DNA of 64,000 nucleotides, taken from contig NZ_CP080998.1 in the NCBI RefSeq assembly GCF_019645835.1, positions 620,001 to 684,000 on the forward strand, read 5' to 3'. Under the pieces are notes generated by a model. It made no database searches. It was given only the letters and a program-made list of their open reading frames with translations, and was not told the origin of the DNA. Made by a program: the position numbers and the translations under genes. The stretch's first letter is position 1; the number at the start of each line of letters is the position of its first letter. Shown here piece after piece: positions 11,234-19,803 of the stretch. This stretch comes from Mycolicibacterium holsaticum DSM 44478 = JCM 12374 (GTDB lineage Bacteria; Actinomycetota; Actinomycetes; Mycobacteriales; Mycobacteriaceae).

Positions 11234-12145
11234 TCAAACTCGGCCGAGGAGGACCTCGCGCTGAGCGGCCATCTGCGTGCGGAGCGCGTCGACCACGGCC
11301 GCGACCTCGGGTCTGCGCAACGTCTCGGCGCGGGTGACGAGCCAGTAGGTCAACTGAACGGCCACCGCGGCAGGCAGCACCCGGATCAGGTCGTCGTGGC
11401 GGTCGGCCATGAAGCACGGCAGCAGGCCAAGGCCCGCGCAGGCCCTCGTCGCCTCGACGTGCACGAAAACGTTCGTGGAGGTGACTGATTCGCGCATGGC
11501 CGGGGCGAAGCTGGTCGCGACGTCGAGGTCGTCGACCTGCAGCATGGCGTCGATGAAGTAGACGAGAGGAAAGCGGGACAGCTCGGCGATGCTCGTCGGC
11601 GTGCCGTGCTCGTGCAGGTAGTCCCGTGCGCCGTACAGCCCCAGGCAGTAGTCGCCGAGCTGAATCGCCCTGGCGCGATGCACCTTCGGTTCCCCGACGA
11701 CCACCTCGACGTCCAAGCCCGAGCGCTGCTGGGTGGCCGGCCGGGTGGTGGCGACGATCTCGACGGCGATCTTGGGGTGCTCGCGTTGCACCTGGGCGGC
11801 AGCGGGTGCGGCGATGTAAGCCGAGAACCCGTCGGTGGCCGAGATTCGTACCACGCCCTCCAAGGCCCGTTCGCCGCCGCTGTCGACGGTCAGCGAGCGG
11901 ACGGCCGATTCGACCACCTCGGCCGCCGACAACGCCTCGCGGCCGAGGTCGGTGAGTTCCCACCCGCCCGCGGCGCGCGCCAGCAGCCGCCCGCCGATCG
12001 CCTGTTCGAGCGCGGCGATGCGCCGGGAAATGGTGGTGTGGTTGAGCCCGAGTTCCTCGGCGGCGGTGGTGTAGCGGCCCGAACGGCCCACGGCCAGCAA
12101 CACCAGCAGGTCATCGGCGCTGGGTCGGCCCGGCGAAACCGTCAT
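11234..12145 (-). CDS. LysR-family regulator, probably of the adjacent ketone-body operon
   Basis: The 303-residue protein starts at ATG 12143-12145. The N-terminal winged helix-turn-helix is plain (DDLLVLLAVGRSGRYTTAAE, then LNHTTISRRIAALEQ), followed by a substrate-binding domain that begins near GVVRISATDGFSAYIAAP. It is divergent from the transporter-dehydrogenase-synthetase operon at 12258-16272, the usual arrangement for a LysR activator of a catabolic operon. A perfect dyad abuts its start codon (12146-12163). The inducer is inferred to be acetoacetate, 3-hydroxybutyrate or a CoA ester; nothing in the sequence proves it. Confidence 0.85.
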   Translation of the reverse strand: MTVSPGRPSADDLLVLLAVGRSGRYTTAAEELGLNHTTISRRIAALEQAIGGRLLARAAGGWELTDLGREALSAAEVVESAVRSLTVDSGGERALEGVVRISATDGFSAYIAAPAAAQVQREHPKIAVEIVATTRPATQQRSGLDVEVVVGEPKVHRARAIQLGDYCLGLYGARDYLHEHGTPTSIAELSRFPLVYFIDAMLQVDDLDVATSFAPAMRESVTSTNVFVHVEATRACAGLGLLPCFMADRHDDLIRVLPAAVAVQLTYWLVTRAETLRRPEVAAVVDALRTQMAAQREVLLGRV

Positions 12146-12163
12146 ATCTGCATTTTTGCAGAT
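12146..12163. promoter_or_regulatory. Perfect dyad, probable LysR operator
   Basis: ATCTGCA and TGCAGAT form perfect 7-base arms around a TTTT spacer. The form fits the LysR T-N11-A rule. The dyad touches the start codon of the LysR gene and lies 94 bases upstream of the divergent transporter start. Confidence 0.7.
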
Positions 12164-12257
12164 CGGTGCTGCGCGTTTGGCTATTGCGGGCGGTGGGGAC
12201 CTGCATGAATACTCACACAGCGGGCCTGCGCCCATGGTCACAGTTCGAAGGAGCCCG

Positions 12258-13628
12258 ATGAGCATCAGTGACGAGCCGCAGCCAACCGGAGCCGGTCCGA
12301 TCCCGACCGGCCTCAAGCGGGTGGTGGTCGCCTCGATGGCCGGCACGGTGGTCGAGTGGTACGAGTTCTTTCTGTACGCCACCGCCGCCACGCTGGTGTT
12401 CAACAAGATCTTCTTCGCCGAGGGCACCAGCGAGGCCAGCGGGCTCATCGCCGCGCTACTGACCTACGCCGTCGGGTTCGTGGCGCGCCCCCTCGGCGGC
12501 GTGGTGTTCGGGCACTTCGGCGACAAGTACGGTCGCAAGAAACTGCTCCAGTTCGCGATCCTGCTCGTCGGCGCCGTCACCTTCCTGATGGGTTGCCTGC
12601 CGACCTACGCGCAGATCGGGGTGTGGGCGCCGATCCTTCTCGTGGTCCTGCGGTTCCTGCAGGGCTTCGCGGTCGGCGGCGAATGGGGCGGAGCGGTGCT
12701 GTTGGTCGCCGAGCACAGCCCGAACGACAAGCGCGCGTTCTGGGCCAGCTGGCCCCAGGCGGCGGTGCCCGTGGGCAACATGCTGGCCACCGTCGTGCTG
12801 CTGATCCTGACTCAAACCCTCTCGGAGGCGTCTTTCTTGTCCTGGGGCTGGCGGATCGCGTTCTGGCTGTCGGCGGTGGTGGTGCTCATCGGCTACTACA
12901 TCCGCACCAAGGTGTCCGACGCGCCGATCTTCGTGGCCGCCCAACAGGAGGTCGAGCGGGCCAAGGCGGCTTCCTACGGCGTGGTCGAGGTGCTGAAACG
13001 TTATCCGCGTGGTGTTTTCACCGCGATGGGGCTGCGCTTCGCCGAGAACATCATGTACTACCTCGTCGTGACGTTTTCGATCGTCTACCTCAAGACCAAC
13101 GTTCACTCCGACACCAGCGACATCCTGTGGTGGCTGCTGGCCGCACATGCGGTGCACTTCCTGGTCATCCCGCAAGTGGGACGGTTGGCTGACCGCTTCG
13201 GGCGCCGGCCGGTGTACATCGTCGGGGCGATCGGCGCCGGCAGTTGGGGGTTCTTTGCGTTCCCGATGATGCACAGCGCCAACTATCTGCTCATCATGGG
13301 TGCCATCATCGCCGGCCTGGTGATCCACGCCCTGATGTATGCGCCTCAACCGGCGCTCATGGCCGAGATGTTCCCCACCCGCATGCGGTATTCCGGTGTC
13401 TCCCTCGGCTATCAGGTCACCTCGATCGTGGCGGGATCGCTGGCGCCTGCAATCGCCACGTGGCTGCTGGACAAGTTCGACTCCGCGGTGCCGATCGCCT
13501 TGTACCTGGCCGGCGCCGCGGTGATCACCCTGATTGCCGCACTTGTCACCAGAGAAACCAACGGTATCGACCTGGAGGCGCTCGATCAGGCCGACCGTGA
13601 CGAGCTTGCGAAGGCGGAGCGACGATGA
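12258..13628 (+). CDS. MFS transporter, metabolite:H+ symporter (MHS) family
   Basis: This 456-residue membrane protein has about 12 hydrophobic segments. The opening VVVASMAGTVVEWYEFFLYA is the signature of the MHS subfamily (relatives of ShiA, ProP and KgtP), and GHFGDKYGRKKLL is the conserved loop between helices 2 and 3. A later RLADRFGRRPVYI repeats it in the second half, as expected for MFS proteins. These carriers import organic acids with protons. As first gene of an operon with 3-hydroxybutyrate dehydrogenase and acetoacetyl-CoA synthetase genes, it is inferred to import 3-hydroxybutyrate or acetoacetate. The start is ATG 12258 after AAGGAG; the stop overlaps the next gene by four bases. 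Confidence 0.85.
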   Translation: MSISDEPQPTGAGPIPTGLKRVVVASMAGTVVEWYEFFLYATAATLVFNKIFFAEGTSEASGLIAALLTYAVGFVARPLGGVVFGHFGDKYGRKKLLQFAILLVGAVTFLMGCLPTYAQIGVWAPILLVVLRFLQGFAVGGEWGGAVLLVAEHSPNDKRAFWASWPQAAVPVGNMLATVVLLILTQTLSEASFLSWGWRIAFWLSAVVVLIGYYIRTKVSDAPIFVAAQQEVERAKAASYGVVEVLKRYPRGVFTAMGLRFAENIMYYLVVTFSIVYLKTNVHSDTSDILWWLLAAHAVHFLVIPQVGRLADRFGRRPVYIVGAIGAGSWGFFAFPMMHSANYLLIMGAIIAGLVIHALMYAPQPALMAEMFPTRMRYSGVSLGYQVTSIVAGSLAPAIATWLLDKFDSAVPIALYLAGAAVITLIAALVTRETNGIDLEALDQADRDELAKAERR

Positions 13629-14371
13629 GCGAACTCGCCGGACGCACCGCACTGATCACCGGCGGCGCGAGCGGCATCGGCGCCGCCTGTGCGCGTGAAC
13701 TCGCCGCTCGCGGAGCGCAGGTCACCGTCGCAGACCTCGACTCCGATGCCGCGGAAGCCGTCGCCCGCGATATCGATGGAAAGCCTTGGGTCGTCGACCT
13801 TTCGGACGTCGCTGCCCTCGAGGACCTGCAGCTGCAAACCGACATCCTGGTCAACAACGCCGGTGTGCAGCACGTCAGCCCGATCGAGGACTTTCCGCCC
13901 GAACGCTTCCGGTTCATCCTCGCGCTCATGGTGGAGGCACCGTTCCTGCTGATCCGTGCCGCGCTCCCGCACATGTACGGCCAGAAGTTCGGCCGGGTCA
14001 TCAACATTTCGTCGGTGCACGGTCTGCGCGCCTCGGAGTTCAAGAGCGGCTACGTCACAGCCAAACACGGGCTGGAGGGTCTTTCGAAAGTGACTGCCCT
14101 GGAAGGCGGTCCGCACAACGTCACCAGCAACTGCGTCGACCCGGGCTACGTGCGCACGCCACTGGTCACCAAACAGATCGCCGACCAGTCGGCTCGCCAC
14201 GGGGTTCCCGAGGATAAGGTGGTGGAAGAGATTCTGCTGAAGGAGAGCGCGATCAAACAGCTGGTCGAACCGGAAGAGGTTGCCTCCCTGGTGGGTTGGC
14301 TTGCCTCACCGCACGCGCGAATGGTGACGGGGGCGTCGTACACGATGGACGGTGGCTGGAGCGCCCGATGA
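13625..14371 (+). CDS. SDR, probable 3-hydroxybutyrate dehydrogenase
   Basis: The 248-residue protein is a classical short-chain dehydrogenase: TGGASGIG (NAD-binding), NNAG, an active-site Ser in INISSVHG, and Y-x3-K in GYVTAKHG. The phrases NNAGVQHVSPIEDFP and DPGYVRTPLVTKQI are characteristic of D-3-hydroxybutyrate dehydrogenases (PhaB/BdhA-like group), which oxidise 3-hydroxybutyrate to acetoacetate with NAD. It overlaps the transporter gene and the downstream synthetase gene by four bases each (ATGA), so the three are translationally coupled. Substrate assignment rests on motif similarity and context. Confidence 0.82.
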   Translation: MSELAGRTALITGGASGIGAACARELAARGAQVTVADLDSDAAEAVARDIDGKPWVVDLSDVAALEDLQLQTDILVNNAGVQHVSPIEDFPPERFRFILALMVEAPFLLIRAALPHMYGQKFGRVINISSVHGLRASEFKSGYVTAKHGLEGLSKVTALEGGPHNVTSNCVDPGYVRTPLVTKQIADQSARHGVPEDKVVEEILLKESAIKQLVEPEEVASLVGWLASPHARMVTGASYTMDGGWSAR

Positions 14372-16272
14372 CCGAGACCGTGGCTGCGCAGTGGACGCCG
14401 ACCGAAGACGACGTCGCACAGGCGCGGATCACCGACTTCGCCCGCTTCGTGCAGGGGCGCATCGGCACACCCGTCGAGGACTACCGGTCGTTGTGGCAGT
14501 GGTCGGTCGAGGACCCGGCCGCGTTCTGGGCGGCGCTTTGGGACTACTTCGAACTCGGCGACCGGCCCGGCACGGTGCTCGTCGAGGAGACGATGCCCGG
14601 TGCGCAGTGGTTTCCGGGCGCCAAGCTGAACTACGTCGACCAGGTGATCCGCAACGCGCGCACTGATCGACCAGCCATCCTGGACGTGGCCGAGGACGGT
14701 GCGACCACGGAAGTGTCCTGGGCTGAACTCCTGGGCCGCACCGCTGCCTTTGCGCAGCGGCTGCGTGACCTCGGGGTGAGCACCGGCGATCGCGTCGTCG
14801 GATACCTACCGAACATCCCGGAAGCGATCATCGCATTTCTGGCCACCGCCAGTATCGGCGCGGTATGGAGTGCGTGCGGACAGGACTACTCGGCCAAGGC
14901 GGCGCTGGACCGGCTCGGCCAGCTCGAACCCACCGTGTTGGTGACCGCGGACGGCTACCACTACGGCGGGAAGTTCCACGACAAGAGCGCCGACGTCTCG
15001 GCCATGCAGGCCGGTCTGCCGTCGTTGCGCGCCACGGTGCTGGCTGCCGAGATTTGTGTCCCGGCCGAGAGTCGGGAACTGACCACTGCGGCCGTGGATT
15101 TCGACCATCCGCTGTGGATCCTGTTCTCCTCGGGCACCACCGGGCTGCCCAAGGGCATCGTGCACGGCCACGGCGGTGTCCTGTTGGAGCACTTGAAAGC
15201 CGTTGCGCTGCAGTCAGATATCGGTCCGGACGATACGTTCTTCTGGTTCACCAGCCCGAGCTGGATGATGTGGAACTTCCAGGTTGCCGGATTGCTGGTG
15301 GGGTCCACGATCGTCTGTTACGCGGGCAGTCCCAGCTCGCCGAGCCCGGACGCGCTGTGGGATATCGCCGCGCGGGTCACCGCCACCGTGCTGGGCACCA
15401 GCCCGGGCTACGTGTTGGGCTGCGCGAAGGCCGGTGCGGTACCCCGGAGCGACCACGATCTCTCGGCGTTGCGCACGGTCGGCATCACGGGTTCCTCGCT
15501 GCCGCCGTCGACGTCACTGTGGTTGCGCGACAACGTCGGTGAGCACGTTCAGGTGTCGTCGATCAGCGGCGGAACCGACGTGGTGTCGGCGTTCATCGGC
15601 GGTGTGCGCACGGTGCCGGTCTGGCCGGGGGAGCTGTCGGCGCCGTACCTCGGGTGCGCGCTGGACGCCTGGGATGAGTCGGGCAACCCGGTGCGCGGTG
15701 AGGTCGGTGAGCTGGTGATCACCAAGCCGATGCCGTCGATGCCGGTCAAGTTCTGGAACGATCCCGACGGATCGCGTTATCGCAGCGCATATTTCGAGAC
15801 GTATCCCGGCGTGTGGCGGCACGGCGACTGGATCACCGTCACCGAGCGCGGCAGCGTGGTCGTGCACGGCAGGTCGGACTCTACGCTGAACCGGCACGGC
15901 ATCCGAATGGGCAGCGCGGACATCTACCAGGCGGTCGAACGGATTCCGGAGATCGCCGAAGCATTGGTCATCGGCGCCGAACAGTCCGACGGTGGCTACT
16001 GGATGCCGCTGTTCGTGGTGCTCGCCGACGGCGTCGAACTCTCCGATGAGCTTCGGGACCGCATCAACAACACCATCCGCGCCGAGGTGTCACCACGGCA
16101 CGTTCCCGACGAGATCATCGTCGCCCCGGGCGTGCCGCACACCCGCACGGGCAAGAAGCTCGAGGTACCGATCAAGAAGCTGTTCGGCGGCGCCGACCCG
16201 GCAAAGGTGGTTGAGCGCAGCGCTGTCGACGACCCCGCGCTGCTCGACTGGTACGCCAACCTCAAGCGCTGA
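14368..16272 (+). CDS. Acetoacetyl-CoA synthetase
   Basis: This 634-residue adenylate-forming enzyme would convert acetoacetate, ATP and CoA to acetoacetyl-CoA. The length and the N-terminal motif VEDYRSLWQWSVEDPAAFW are typical of acetoacetyl-CoA synthetases rather than generic acyl-CoA ligases. The P-loop LFSSGTTGLPKGIVHGHG, the gate region TSPSWMMWNFQ, and the C-terminal HGRSDSTLNRHGIRMG and TRTGKKLEVPIKK (with the conserved adenylating Lys) are present. The start is ATG 14368, overlapping the dehydrogenase stop; an upstream in-frame start inside that gene is unlikely. Together with the two genes before it, it completes uptake and activation of ketone bodies. Confidence 0.88.
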   Translation: MTETVAAQWTPTEDDVAQARITDFARFVQGRIGTPVEDYRSLWQWSVEDPAAFWAALWDYFELGDRPGTVLVEETMPGAQWFPGAKLNYVDQVIRNARTDRPAILDVAEDGATTEVSWAELLGRTAAFAQRLRDLGVSTGDRVVGYLPNIPEAIIAFLATASIGAVWSACGQDYSAKAALDRLGQLEPTVLVTADGYHYGGKFHDKSADVSAMQAGLPSLRATVLAAEICVPAESRELTTAAVDFDHPLWILFSSGTTGLPKGIVHGHGGVLLEHLKAVALQSDIGPDDTFFWFTSPSWMMWNFQVAGLLVGSTIVCYAGSPSSPSPDALWDIAARVTATVLGTSPGYVLGCAKAGAVPRSDHDLSALRTVGITGSSLPPSTSLWLRDNVGEHVQVSSISGGTDVVSAFIGGVRTVPVWPGELSAPYLGCALDAWDESGNPVRGEVGELVITKPMPSMPVKFWNDPDGSRYRSAYFETYPGVWRHGDWITVTERGSVVVHGRSDSTLNRHGIRMGSADIYQAVERIPEIAEALVIGAEQSDGGYWMPLFVVLADGVELSDELRDRINNTIRAEVSPRHVPDEIIVAPGVPHTRTGKKLEVPIKKLFGGADPAKVVERSAVDDPALLDWYANLKR

Positions 16273-16402
16273 CCCGGTTGCCAGGCGCGTCTGCGTGCAT
16301 GGCGCATCGCGAGTCTTCTCCTCGGCGGCCACTCGCGTCCCCATCGGCTGCGCGCATTTCTGGTGAGTCAACGTGTCGGTGGACGAGGGTAGTGTCGCAC
16401 AC

Positions 16403-17836
16403 ATGTTCGATACGTTGTCGGATGCGGAGTTGGTCGACTTCATGGGTGAGAAGGCCCGTGAGGAGTCCGCGGCGTTGGGTCGGCGGTTGGCCGCGGTGGG
16501 TGAGTTGTTCGCGCGCCGCGAGCGCGACTATCAGGAGGCCAAGTTCTACTTCACCGATGTAGTTGCCGCGGTGGCCGCCGAGATCTCCCCGATCCACAAC
16601 ATCAGCCATGCCCGGGCGGTCGCCCAGGTCGGGCTGGCCAGAACGCTGCGCGAGCGTCTTCCCCGTATCGCCAAAGTGTTGATCGCCGGGTTGATCGACT
16701 ACCGGATGGTGGCCACCATCATCCACCGCACCCACAACGTCGACGACGCACTGATCGGCGACCTCGATGAGGCATTAGCGCGCCGGGTGCACCAATGGAT
16801 GAAACTGTCGACGCCCAAGCTGCGCGACCGCCTCGATATGTGGGTCGCCAAATACGATCCGGCCGCGGTGCGGGTCCCGCCCAAGGTCGATGAGGACCGC
16901 TGCGTGGAGATCCACCCCTCAGACACCGCGGGCATCGCCATTGTGTGGGGCACCCTGCACGCTGCGGATGCCGCAGCGGTCGATCAGCGCCTGGATGCCC
17001 TGGCTGCCACGGTGTGTGAGAACGACCCGCGCACCAAACGCCAGCGCCGCGCCGATGCCTGCGGACCGTTGGGCAGAGGCGAGGCCACGCTGGCGTGTAA
17101 ATGCGGGTCCCCCGATTGTCGGGCGCGCACCACCCGCGATGCGGCCGCGGCCGCGGTCATCCATGTGCTGGCCGAACAGTCCACCCTGCAGGGCACCGCC
17201 CACACCCCGGGCTATCTGCCCGGTTTCGGGGTGCTGCCCGCCGAATCGGTGCGTGAACTCGCCGCGAGCGCGACGCTCAAAGCGCTGACCGTGCCCACCG
17301 GCACCGCGCCCGATCCCGGGTACCGGCCCAGCGCCAAGACGACGGAGTTCATCGCCTGGCGCGATCTGAGCTGCCGCTGGCCCGGTTGTGATCGACCCGC
17401 CCAGCGCTGCGACGTCGATCACACCGCGCCCTGGCCGGCCGGCCCGACGCACCCGTCGAACACCAAGCTTTACTGCCGCACCCACCACCTGATCAAAACG
17501 TTTCTCACCGGACCCCGCGGCTGGCACGACCAACAGATGCCCGACGGCACCGTGGTACTGACCTCCCCGACCGGGCACACCTACCGCAACACACCCCACG
17601 GTGCGGCCATGTTCCCCACACTGGCCCAGCCCACCGGGCAGCTCAACCTGCCCACCCAACCACCCCCACCCCACCCCGACCGGCTGGCGATGATGCCGCG
17701 GCGCCGACAAACCCGCGAACAAGACCGCCGCGACCGCATCACCGCCGAACGCCGCCAACGCAGTGAACTCATCGCCGAAGAAGAACGCCAACGCCAAGCC
17801 TGGCTCGCCGCCAACTACCAACCCCCACCCTTCTGA
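16403..17836 (+). CDS. DUF222 / HNH endonuclease-domain protein (13E12 type)
   Basis: This 477-residue protein is of the REP13E12 type abundant in mycobacteria: an N-terminal DUF222 region and a C-terminal HNH nuclease domain. The nuclease motif reads CRWPGCDRPAQRCDVDHT, then an Asn in SNTKLYC and CRTHH, so both zinc-binding Cys pairs and the HNH residues are present. The tail after residue 430 is rich in Arg, Gln and Glu and probably forms a charged helix. The start could be the GTG at 16373, but ATG 16403 opens MFDTLSDAEL, the usual beginning of the family. Such genes are linked to mobile or repeated DNA; here it sits between the ketone-body operon and aspB without visible terminal repeats. 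Confidence 0.82.
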   Translation: MFDTLSDAELVDFMGEKAREESAALGRRLAAVGELFARRERDYQEAKFYFTDVVAAVAAEISPIHNISHARAVAQVGLARTLRERLPRIAKVLIAGLIDYRMVATIIHRTHNVDDALIGDLDEALARRVHQWMKLSTPKLRDRLDMWVAKYDPAAVRVPPKVDEDRCVEIHPSDTAGIAIVWGTLHAADAAAVDQRLDALAATVCENDPRTKRQRRADACGPLGRGEATLACKCGSPDCRARTTRDAAAAAVIHVLAEQSTLQGTAHTPGYLPGFGVLPAESVRELAASATLKALTVPTGTAPDPGYRPSAKTTEFIAWRDLSCRWPGCDRPAQRCDVDHTAPWPAGPTHPSNTKLYCRTHHLIKTFLTGPRGWHDQQMPDGTVVLTSPTGHTYRNTPHGAAMFPTLAQPTGQLNLPTQPPPPHPDRLAMMPRRRQTREQDRRDRITAERRQRSELIAEEERQRQAWLAANYQPPPF

Positions 17837-17853
17837 GGTGGTGGGGGCGGGGC

Positions 17854-19014
17854 CTAGCCCAGCCAGGAACCGATGCGGCGCAACGCCTCATCGATGTCAC
17901 CGGTCGGCCCGGCGAACGACAACCGTACGTAAGAACCACCGCGTGCCGGGTCGAAGTCGATGCCCGGTGCGATGGCAACTCCGGTGTCGTTCAACAACTT
18001 CGAGCAGAACGACAGCGAATCGGTGGTCAGATGCGATACGTCGGCGTACACGTAGAAGGCACCGTCGGTCGGGGCCAGCCGGTCGATGCCGATGCCGCGC
18101 AGTCCGTCGAGCAGCAGGCGACGGTTCGCGGCGTAGTGATCCAGCAGCGCATCGGCCTCGGCGATCGACTCCGGCGTGAAGGCCGCGACGGCCGCGGCTT
18201 GGGCCAGTGACGGCGGGCAGATGGTGAAGTTGCCGGTCAGACAGTCCACCGCACGCTGCAGTTCCTTGGGCACCAGCAGCCAGCCGAGCCGCCATCCGGT
18301 CATCGCGAAGTACTTCGAAAAGCTGTTCACCACAACGGCGTCCCGCGACGTCCCCCATGCGCAACTGGTGGCGGGGGCACCTTCGTAGACCAGCCCGTGG
18401 TACACCTCGTCGCTGATCAGCCGCACACCCGACGACGCACACCACGACGCGATCGCGGACAACTCCGCGGGCGGGATCACGGTTCCGGTGGGGTTGGCCG
18501 GGCTTGCGACGATGACGCCCTGCACCGGCGGATCCAGCTCGTCCAGCATCTGCGCGGTCGGCTGGAACCGGGTCTGCGGGCCGCAGGCCAACTCGACGAC
18601 CTCACACCCCAACGCCGAGAGGATGTTGCGGTAACAGGGGTAGCCCGGGCTGGCGATCGCCACCCGGTCGCCGACGTCGAAGCAGGCCAGGAAGGCCAAC
18701 AGAAAGCCACCCGATGAGCCGGTGGTGATCACCACATCACCGGGGTCCACGGTCAGCCCGTGCCGACCCTGATACGACTCGGCGATGGCTTCCCGCAGCT
18801 CCGGGATGCCCAGCGCGACGGTGTATCCGAGCACGGTGTTGTCGAGCGCGTCCTTGGCGGCGGCCCGCACGGCCGCGGGAGCCCCGGCGCTGGGCTGGCC
18901 CGCGGACAGGTTCACCAGGTCACCGTGGCTGCGCTGGCGCTCGGCGGCCGCCAGCCACACGTCCATCACATAGAACGGCGGAATCCCGGCCCGCAGCGCA
19001 ATCTTCCCGCTCAT
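17854..19014 (-). CDS. aspB: Class I aminotransferase AspB (Rv3565-like)
   Basis: The 386-residue protein is a fold-type I PLP enzyme close to M. tuberculosis AspB (388 residues). The PLP lysine is in NSFSKYFAMTGWRLGW, the substrate-binding GYTVALGIPELREAI and SPANPTGTVIPP motifs are intact, and SDEVYHGLVY contains the PLP-ring Asp and Tyr. Its amino-group donor and role in the steroid cluster are unknown. It starts at ATG 19012-19014, overlapping the stop of the upstream MerR gene by one base (TGATG), so here it is translationally coupled to that regulator. In M. tuberculosis it is next to fadE33, from which it is separated here by the MerR module. Confidence 0.88.
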   Translation of the reverse strand: MSGKIALRAGIPPFYVMDVWLAAAERQRSHGDLVNLSAGQPSAGAPAAVRAAAKDALDNTVLGYTVALGIPELREAIAESYQGRHGLTVDPGDVVITTGSSGGFLLAFLACFDVGDRVAIASPGYPCYRNILSALGCEVVELACGPQTRFQPTAQMLDELDPPVQGVIVASPANPTGTVIPPAELSAIASWCASSGVRLISDEVYHGLVYEGAPATSCAWGTSRDAVVVNSFSKYFAMTGWRLGWLLVPKELQRAVDCLTGNFTICPPSLAQAAAVAAFTPESIAEADALLDHYAANRRLLLDGLRGIGIDRLAPTDGAFYVYADVSHLTTDSLSFCSKLLNDTGVAIAPGIDFDPARGGSYVRLSFAGPTGDIDEALRRIGSWLG

Positions 19015-19445
19015 CACCCGTGATCCTTGCACGCCGGTTCGGCGAGGCCGCGGAGCACGACACAGTCGGCACCCGATCCGCCGACGCAGGCGACGTCGGC
19101 CGCGTCGAGAAGCCCCGCGATGTCCCGCTCAAGAGCGTGCAGTTCCATGAGTTTGTCGCGGATGGAAGCAAGATGCGCCTCGGCCACCGTGCGGGCCTCG
19201 CTGCAGGAACGGTCGGTGTCCTGCATCAAAGTCGCCAGCGTACGTACCTGTTCGATCGGAAATCCGAACTCTCGGCAATGCCTGATGAAGGTCAGCAGCC
19301 GGACGGCGTCGCGGCGGTAACGTCGTTGACCGCCGACCCGGGCCGGTGGTGGCAACAGACCGGTTTCCTCGTAGTACCGGATAGTCGACGGCGTTGTGGC
19401 GGTTGCTCGCGCCAGTTCCCCGATCTTCAGTTCGGTCCGAGCCAT
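19014..19445 (-). CDS. MerR-family regulator, probably metal-responsive
   Basis: The 143-residue protein begins with the MerR winged helix-turn-helix (KIGELARATATTPSTIRYYE, then GQRRYRRDAV) followed by the dimerisation helix. Metal-site cysteines can be seen: Cys81 at the start of that helix, then Cys120 and Cys128 separated by seven residues, and Cys139 near the end. Cys-x7-Cys is the loop spacing of CueR, and an extra Cys at the equivalent of 81 is a feature of zinc, cadmium and mercury sensors. The metal cannot be decided. It is divergent from two small genes at 19501-20165 and coupled to aspB downstream. Confidence 0.83.
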   Translation of the reverse strand: MARTELKIGELARATATTPSTIRYYEETGLLPPPARVGGQRRYRRDAVRLLTFIRHCREFGFPIEQVRTLATLMQDTDRSCSEARTVAEAHLASIRDKLMELHALERDIAGLLDAADVACVGGSGADCVVLRGLAEPACKDHG

Positions 19446-19462
19446 CAGAACATCCCGTTCTC

Positions 19463-19493
19463 TTGAACCTCAACCCACGTGAAGGGTCATCCT
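19463..19493 (+). promoter_or_regulatory. Candidate MerR-type promoter with 19-base spacer
   Basis: TTGAAC (19463-19468) is followed after 19 bases by CATCCT (19488-19493), the overlong spacing of MerR-controlled promoters. An imperfect dyad with ACC at 19467-19469 and GGGT at 19484-19487 lies in the spacer. The ATG at 19501 would then be at or close to the transcript start, so the mRNA may be leaderless. The -10 is weak, and this is inference. Confidence 0.45.
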
Positions 19494-19500
19494 CGAGGAT

Positions 19501-19803
19501 ATGGAACCGTCCCCCGCATGTAACCTGCCGGCGGCCGACTACCGCAAGCGCCTCGCGTGGATCGATGAACTGAACTCCACCGCCCTGCGCGGCTACCGTC
19601 GGCTCGGCCGACATATCGAACTCCGATACGACCCGTGCGCGGCCGATCTCGTTCGGGAATTCGTCCGCGGCGAGCGGGAATGCTGTCCATTCCTTGGCTT
19701 CACCCTGCGGGAAACGCGGAACGCGATCATCGTGTGGATTGAGGTCCCCGAAGACCTGAGCGATGCCGCTGACGACCTTTTCGCGCCCTACACACGGTCA
19801 TGA
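19501..19803 (+). CDS. Small Cys-Cys protein divergent from merR, possible metal-binding partner
   Basis: The 100-residue protein contains Cys7 (PACNL), Cys46, and the pair Cys61-Cys62 in GERECCPFLGF. The pattern E-C-C-x-F-L, with acidic helices and a C-terminal DAADDLFAPY, is shared by short actinobacterial proteins often encoded beside MerR or ArsR regulators; their function is not established as far as I know. No signal peptide or membrane helix is visible. It is divergent from the MerR gene and overlaps the next gene by four bases (ATGA at 19800-19803). A role in metal binding is inference from the cysteines and the neighbour. Confidence 0.7.
   Translation: MEPSPACNLPAADYRKRLAWIDELNSTALRGYRRLGRHIELRYDPCAADLVREFVRGERECCPFLGFTLRETRNAIIVWIEVPEDLSDAADDLFAPYTRS

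Noticed and set aside
10389..11963. Long minus-strand open frame of 524 codons across the hydrolase and LysR genes
   Set aside because: It is a high-GC shadow, rich in Arg, Pro and Gly, and overlaps two real genes on the same strand in another frame.
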